Assembly (NCBI GenBank): GCA_046757205.1
Contig: JBHHXR010000132.1
Span: forward strand, 1 to 9,582
From: JBHHXR01 sp046757205
Lineage (GTDB): Bacteria > Pseudomonadota > Alphaproteobacteria > Rhodobacterales > Rhodobacteraceae
Reading direction: 5' to 3'
Length of the DNA: 9,582 nt
Shown here: positions 6,248 through 9,582 of the stretch, piece by piece
Numbering within the stretch: position 1 is the stretch's first letter
How the letters are laid out: the number at the start of each line of letters is the position of its first letter
Notes under the pieces: model-generated
The model's database searches: none
The model's input: the letters and a program-made list of their open reading frames with translations, nothing else
What the model was told of the DNA's origin: nothing
Made by a program: the position numbers and the translations under genes

Positions 6248-8454
6248 TAGCCGGCCTCCATCTGCAGAACGGAGTGCGACATCTTGCCGAAGCTGTATCG
6301 AACCTCGAACTCTTCATAGGCTCTGCGGCGTCGTGACGCGAGGTCGACGATCTCTTCGCCGCCGAAGAAGGCGAAGAGCGTATCGTCGTCTGGAAGGACG
6401 ATGCCGCTCTTCCGCCGTCTCGTGGTGTCGGCGACGTTTCCCGATATCTCGTTGGTCACGACATAGGCCCCGCCCGCCAGCGCTTCGTAGGTCGAAAGCG
6501 AGAAGGTTTCAGGCCACGTTGCCCAGTGCAAAACGAGGTCGATCCGCTCCTGTTCGACCGCATCGATCATCGCCGTCGGGTTTTCCGTCGTCACGTGAAC
6601 AGGAACGCAGGACAAACCCTGCAATCTCACGTCAGCGACGCCGAGAAACACAAAACGATACCTGTCGGACCGGCCAAAATCGCGTACCAGCTTTTCAAAG
6701 ACCGGCCAGCCCTTGTGCGATGCCGGCGTGCCGATATAACCGACCGTGATGGCGTCCCGGCTCGGCAGGCTGCGTTTCTGCTTGCGCCGCTTGCGCACCA
6801 GTCTGATGTGCGGAACGACGGTGATCCCCGCCGTTCTCAATCCGCCCCGGTTGACCCACAGTTCCCTGGTCGCGCGCGACGGCGACAGGACGTGCACGTC
6901 GAGCGCCTCGAACATGGCGGCAATGCGGGTCAGATGATCCCTGCGTTCGGCCCCGAAACGGCAAACGAAACAGGCGTTGCTGGTCGGATCCGGGGCGTTG
7001 CAGAACGTGATGCTGTTGCGCTGAAGCGTGAAACTCGGACACAGCGACAGGAAGTCGTGAAGCCAGAATAGGCACTGTTTCGTTCGCGTGGCATGCACCA
7101 GTGCAACTATCTGTTCGGGCAGATGGCCGAGCAGGTTGTGGACAACAACCCTTGTATCCGCCACCAATCCGTTCAGTTCTCCGACCGTCCGGATCAGTGT
7201 CGTCATTTTGGTCACGCCGAGATCGCACCCGTTGAGGACAAGGCAGACCGCCGGATCGGGGTCGTCTTCGGCGTGGGCCAGTCGCGGAAGGGGCTGCCAC
7301 GGATGCAGGTTCAAATAGACCGCCCCGTATTCGGGGGCCAGTTTCTCCTCGCGCTGGATACACAGTTGAACACCGCCGCTGTTGTTGCGGTAGTGGTCAT
7401 GTCCGACCGACAGCACGAGGCGCGTTGCACCCTGCGCAAAGGCGCCCAGAATTGAGCGCTTCAGAGCGCCCGCCGCCAGGAGCTGCGGTTGCGGATCCTC
7501 GCGCAGCCACGTCTGCACGGTCTTTTCCAGCGGCTGCAGATCGCGCAGGATCTTGGATCGGTACCCGCCCGGGTGCCGGGCCCTGCGCCCCTCCGACTTT
7601 CCCGCCATCAGGTAATGCCAGAAAGGGTTTACTCCGGCCGCTTCGATGTCAGGGTTTGATTCGAGGTAATACAGCGTCGAAAATTCGGGATGCGGGTCTC
7701 GGCCCTCGGTCCAGCCGATCGCGCAATAATGGTGGACGGGATCCACCCCCGCCCGTGCGACATCGGGATACTGGTTCAGGTAATGATCGGTGTCGAAATG
7801 CGGACGCAGGGCACCGATGATGTCATCGAGCGCGTTTTCGTCGGACCTTGGCGCTTTTTCCGCCTCGGCCGCGACAGGCGCCTTCGGCGAGCGCCCCTCG
7901 GCCCTGCCAAACAGGATGAAATGGACGAACGGATTGATCTTGGCCGCGGCGACATCGGGATTGGTGTCGAGATAATGACGGGTCGAGAAATCGCCATTCG
8001 GGTCATGGCCCAGCCGCCAGCCGGTTGTGCAATAGTGTTCGGCGAGCTCGCGGTCGGAGTCGGGAAGACCGTCATAGTTCTGCCGGTAGAAACCGGGATC
8101 GAACTCCTGCGCCACGATGCTGCGCTCACGCTCCGGCGGAATCCGCCCGTTGATTCCGCCGCCGGCCTCCGACGGTCTGCCGAGCCGGCCCTCCTCCCTG
8201 CCGAACATGATGAAATGCCAAAACGGGTTTACCCCTGACCGGGCGACATCGGCGTTGCTCGCCAGATAGAATTCGGTCGAGAAATCGGCGGCCGGGTCGA
8301 GACCCAGCGCCGCGCCCTCCACCAGGTAATGCTCGATGGGATCGCTGACGCCGGTGGCATCCGGCGCAATCTGCTCAAGATAGTAGTCGCGGTCGAAATG
8401 GGGCTCCAAATCGCGAATCATCGCTTTTCTCTTGAACCTTCGAAAACCGAGCAT
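6247..8454 (-). CDS. GT4-type glycosyltransferase with three N-terminal tandem repeats
   Basis: A protein of 735 residues if begun at ATG 8454. Residues 19-290 hold three imperfect repeats of about 72 residues, each two half-units of the form 'FD..YYL...PDV...G.(D/N)P..HY...G..EGR'. This module is seen at the front of many rhizobial-type glycosyltransferases; its role is unproven, perhaps protein or glycan binding. Residues ~340-720 form a GT-B transferase: SVGHDHYRNNSGGVQL (349-364), LHDFLSLCPSF (465-475) with cysteines 472, 485, 495 and 498, VGYIGTPASHKGW (571-583), and WPETFSLSTYEALAGG (647-662) with the E-x7-E pair E649/E657. A basic linker (554-561, RKRRKQKR) divides the two lobes. The frame stays open to 9540, but that extension is an Arg/Ala-rich shadow of the methyltransferase. 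The start is uncertain: ATG 8454 has a weak GGGG upstream, while ATG 8421 is preceded by AAGAGA and would drop 11 residues. It probably adds one sugar to a lipid-linked glycan. Confidence 0.88.
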   Translation of the reverse strand: MLGFRRFKRKAMIRDLEPHFDRDYYLEQIAPDATGVSDPIEHYLVEGAALGLDPAADFSTEFYLASNADVARSGVNPFWHFIMFGREEGRLGRPSEAGGGINGRIPPERERSIVAQEFDPGFYRQNYDGLPDSDRELAEHYCTTGWRLGHDPNGDFSTRHYLDTNPDVAAAKINPFVHFILFGRAEGRSPKAPVAAEAEKAPRSDENALDDIIGALRPHFDTDHYLNQYPDVARAGVDPVHHYCAIGWTEGRDPHPEFSTLYYLESNPDIEAAGVNPFWHYLMAGKSEGRRARHPGGYRSKILRDLQPLEKTVQTWLREDPQPQLLAAGALKRSILGAFAQGATRLVLSVGHDHYRNNSGGVQLCIQREEKLAPEYGAVYLNLHPWQPLPRLAHAEDDPDPAVCLVLNGCDLGVTKMTTLIRTVGELNGLVADTRVVVHNLLGHLPEQIVALVHATRTKQCLFWLHDFLSLCPSFTLQRNSITFCNAPDPTSNACFVCRFGAERRDHLTRIAAMFEALDVHVLSPSRATRELWVNRGGLRTAGITVVPHIRLVRKRRKQKRSLPSRDAITVGYIGTPASHKGWPVFEKLVRDFGRSDRYRFVFLGVADVRLQGLSCVPVHVTTENPTAMIDAVEQERIDLVLHWATWPETFSLSTYEALAGGAYVVTNEISGNVADTTRRRKSGIVLPDDDTLFAFFGGEEIVDLASRRRRAYEEFEVRYSFGKMSHSVLQMEAG
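6255..6259 (-). promoter_or_regulatory. Shine-Dalgarno inside the end of the upstream gene, for GTG 6247
   Basis: The minus strand reads GGAGG here, seven bases before the GTG start of the 5213-6247 gene and within the last codons of the upstream glycosyltransferase. It fixes the start choice and supports coupled translation across the one-base TAG/GTG overlap. Confidence 0.8.
7585..8400 (-). repeat. Three coding tandem repeats (six half-units) in the glycosyltransferase N-terminus
   Basis: The units are 8185-8400 (residues 19-90), 7891-8103 (118-188) and 7585-7800 (219-290), separated by linkers of 27 and 30 residues. Shared positions include HFD/FD at the start, HY or HYC near residue 24 of each unit, G.(D)P, DFST/EFST in the middle, YL..N(P/A)D(V/I), (V/I)NPF(W/V)H and a closing EGR. 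The repeat is visible at protein level and only weakly at DNA level, so duplication is not recent. The linkers are Ala/Glu/Pro-rich and look flexible. Confidence 0.85.
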
Positions 8455-8478
8455 TCCAACCCCGATCGATGAAACCGA

Positions 8479-8520
8479 AACCGGCACAGCCGGCAATTTT
8501 AGGCCAGCTTGGTGCCGGTT
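8479..8520. repeat. 9-base perfect inverted repeat in the leader of the 6247-8454 gene
   Basis: AACCGGCAC (8479-8487) and GTGCCGGTT (8512-8520) are perfect reverse complements, separated by 24 bases that include an AT-rich AATTTTA. It lies 25 bases upstream of ATG 8454, between the methyltransferase and the glycosyltransferase. No T run follows on the minus strand, so it is not an intrinsic terminator. A leader hairpin or an operator is possible. A second weaker stem, CGGTC/GACCG (8537-8541 with 8549-8553), lies next to it. Confidence 0.4.
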
Positions 8521-8597
8521 GAAAGCCTCTGCCGGGCGGTCCGCGCCCGACCGTGGCTTCCCGGTTTCCCGCCGCCGCCCCGGCACCGACAAATCAC

Positions 8598-9464
8598 CTA
8601 CGCCGCCCCGACAACGAACATCTCGCGCCGCAGGTGACGCGCCGAAAGGGCGGCGATCCGCGCCCGCGACGCGCCGTCGCGGCGGGCCATCTCGGCCTCG
8701 CCCAACAGCTCGCTCAGCGCTTCGCGCCGGCGCTCGTGGGCTTCCAGGCTGCGCCGGGTGGCGGCGATGAAATCCGCCGTCAGGTCGTGGACCGCTCCGA
8801 TGCGCCATCCGGCGGCGGCCAGGAGATCGCGATAACCCGTTTCCGTCTCGACGAATTCCGGCCCGCTGGCGGCGGCGCGGGCGCGATCGCCGGGCCGCAG
8901 GCCGGGCGCCACCGAAATGACGGTGAAGATCATCCGGGCTCCCGGCCCGGCGACCCGCCTGCATTCGGCCAGCACCTCCTTCTTCCGCACCAGGCAGCAC
9001 AAAAGGTCGGCGTGGTGGATGAGGGCGAATTCGCCATCCCCGAACGGCAGCGCGGCGGCGTCCGCCATCGCCACGCGGCACCTCGCGGCGACGCCGTCGC
9101 TCGCGGCGCGTTCGCCGGCGATGCGCAGACCAGCCTCGGGCAGGTCGACCATCACCGCCTCGCAGCCGAATTCCCTGGCAAAATAAACTCCGGGCCAGCC
9201 GGCACCGGAGCCAAGATCGAGCAGCCGCGTCCCCGGGCCGAGCCCGAGCGCGGCGGCAATCCTGTCGGCCTCGCGCCTCGTCGTCCAGCTCGTCGCGCCG
9301 TAGTCGCAGCCGCACACATGACGATTGACGGCGCGCACGGCCGCAAGCTCTCCCTGCAGATAGGCTTCGTTGTAGCGCGCCCTCTGGGCACGTTCCTCGG
9401 CGCTCAAGTGCATGCCGTCCCCCGGCTTCGCGGCCCCGGCCCCGCCTGCCGGTATTGTCATCAT
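8598..9464 (-). CDS. Class I SAM-dependent methyltransferase
   Basis: A protein of up to 288 residues with the Rossmann-type methyltransferase blocks in order. Motif I is RLLDLGSGAGWPG (80-92), the SAM-binding loop. Motif II is VMVDLPEAG (104-112), with D107 for the ribose. Then come DAAALPFGDGEFALIHHADLL (135-155), and AECRRVAGPGARMIFTV (166-182) as the strand 5 region. The YNEAYLQGEL helix (31-40) and a helical C-terminus of about 60 residues probably shape the acceptor site. The substrate is unknown; in this setting it may be a sugar, a glycan end or a lipid carrier, but a small-molecule role unconnected with the cluster is possible. Two starts compete: ATG 9464 (followed at once by ATG 9461, with no clear Shine-Dalgarno) and ATG 9413, preceded by GGGGGA at five bases and lying just before the conserved region. 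I slightly favour 9413 but give the longer form. GC is about 79% in 180 sampled bases, far above its neighbours. The 143-base gap to the next gene makes operon membership uncertain. Confidence 0.85.
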   Translation of the reverse strand: MMTIPAGGAGAAKPGDGMHLSAEERAQRARYNEAYLQGELAAVRAVNRHVCGCDYGATSWTTRREADRIAAALGLGPGTRLLDLGSGAGWPGVYFAREFGCEAVMVDLPEAGLRIAGERAASDGVAARCRVAMADAAALPFGDGEFALIHHADLLCCLVRKKEVLAECRRVAGPGARMIFTVISVAPGLRPGDRARAAASGPEFVETETGYRDLLAAAGWRIGAVHDLTADFIAATRRSLEAHERRREALSELLGEAEMARRDGASRARIAALSARHLRREMFVVGAA

Positions 9465-9582
9465 TCAATGCCGGGTGCCGAGCGCAAGCAAAATCCGCCA
9501 ATGCCGGCGCCCTGCGCCGCGCGCAATCTCCAACCGGCAAGGCATTCTGAGTTCCGGCAAATATCCTGCCCGGACCGGGGCT

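Noticed and set aside
8455..9540. N-terminal extension of the repeat-bearing glycosyltransferase by about 360 residues
   Set aside because: The extension is Arg/Ala/Gly-rich low-complexity sequence overlapping the methyltransferase, which has clear SAM-binding motifs in another frame. The true start is near 8454 or 8421.
9534..9560. CCGGCAA repeated at 9534-9540 and 9554-9560, 20 bases apart, upstream of the methyltransferase
   Set aside because: A two-copy GC-rich 7-mer is easily met by chance in DNA of this composition, and no promoter elements accompany it.

Overview
The window is a high-GC bacterial segment. Its codon use and the style of its glycosyltransferases suggest an alphaproteobacterium, perhaps of the rhizobial or rhodospirilloid type. 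This is inferred from protein character, not from a marker gene. It looks like the interior of a surface-polysaccharide (capsule, exopolysaccharide or O-antigen) gene cluster. I see no rRNA, tRNA, CRISPR array, insertion sequence or phage gene.

Layout, left to right: (1) the last ~68 codons of a plus-strand glycosyltransferase cut by the window edge (1-208). (2) A large minus-strand protein of 811 residues with an N-terminal accessory region, a GT2-type domain and a GT4-type domain (324-2759). (3) A 360-base gene-free stretch (2760-3119). (4) A plus-strand sulfotransferase-like protein with a strong ribosome binding site (3120-4133). (5) A minus-strand block read from right to left: a class I SAM-dependent methyltransferase (8598-9464), a GT4-type glycosyltransferase with three N-terminal tandem repeats (6247-8454), a DxD-type GT-A glycosyltransferase coupled to it by a one-base stop/start overlap (5213-6247), and a second, AT-richer sulfotransferase-like protein (4281-5171).

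Together the genes supply sugar transferases (at least five catalytic domains including the partial one), one methyltransferase and two sulfotransferase-like proteins of different subtypes. A reasonable inference is that they assemble and decorate a complex extracellular glycan, possibly sulfated and/or methylated. Sugars, linkages and decoration sites cannot be read from the sequence. Base composition changes sharply from gene to gene: about 79% GC in sampled parts of the methyltransferase against about 45% in the 3' third of the 4281-5171 gene. That fits a mosaic cluster assembled by transfer.

I found no clear evidence of a wholly new system. The most notable items are the multi-domain GT2-GT4 fusion, a cysteine pattern shared by the two GT4 domains, the repeat-bearing glycosyltransferase, and the paired sulfotransferase-like genes in a convergent arrangement.
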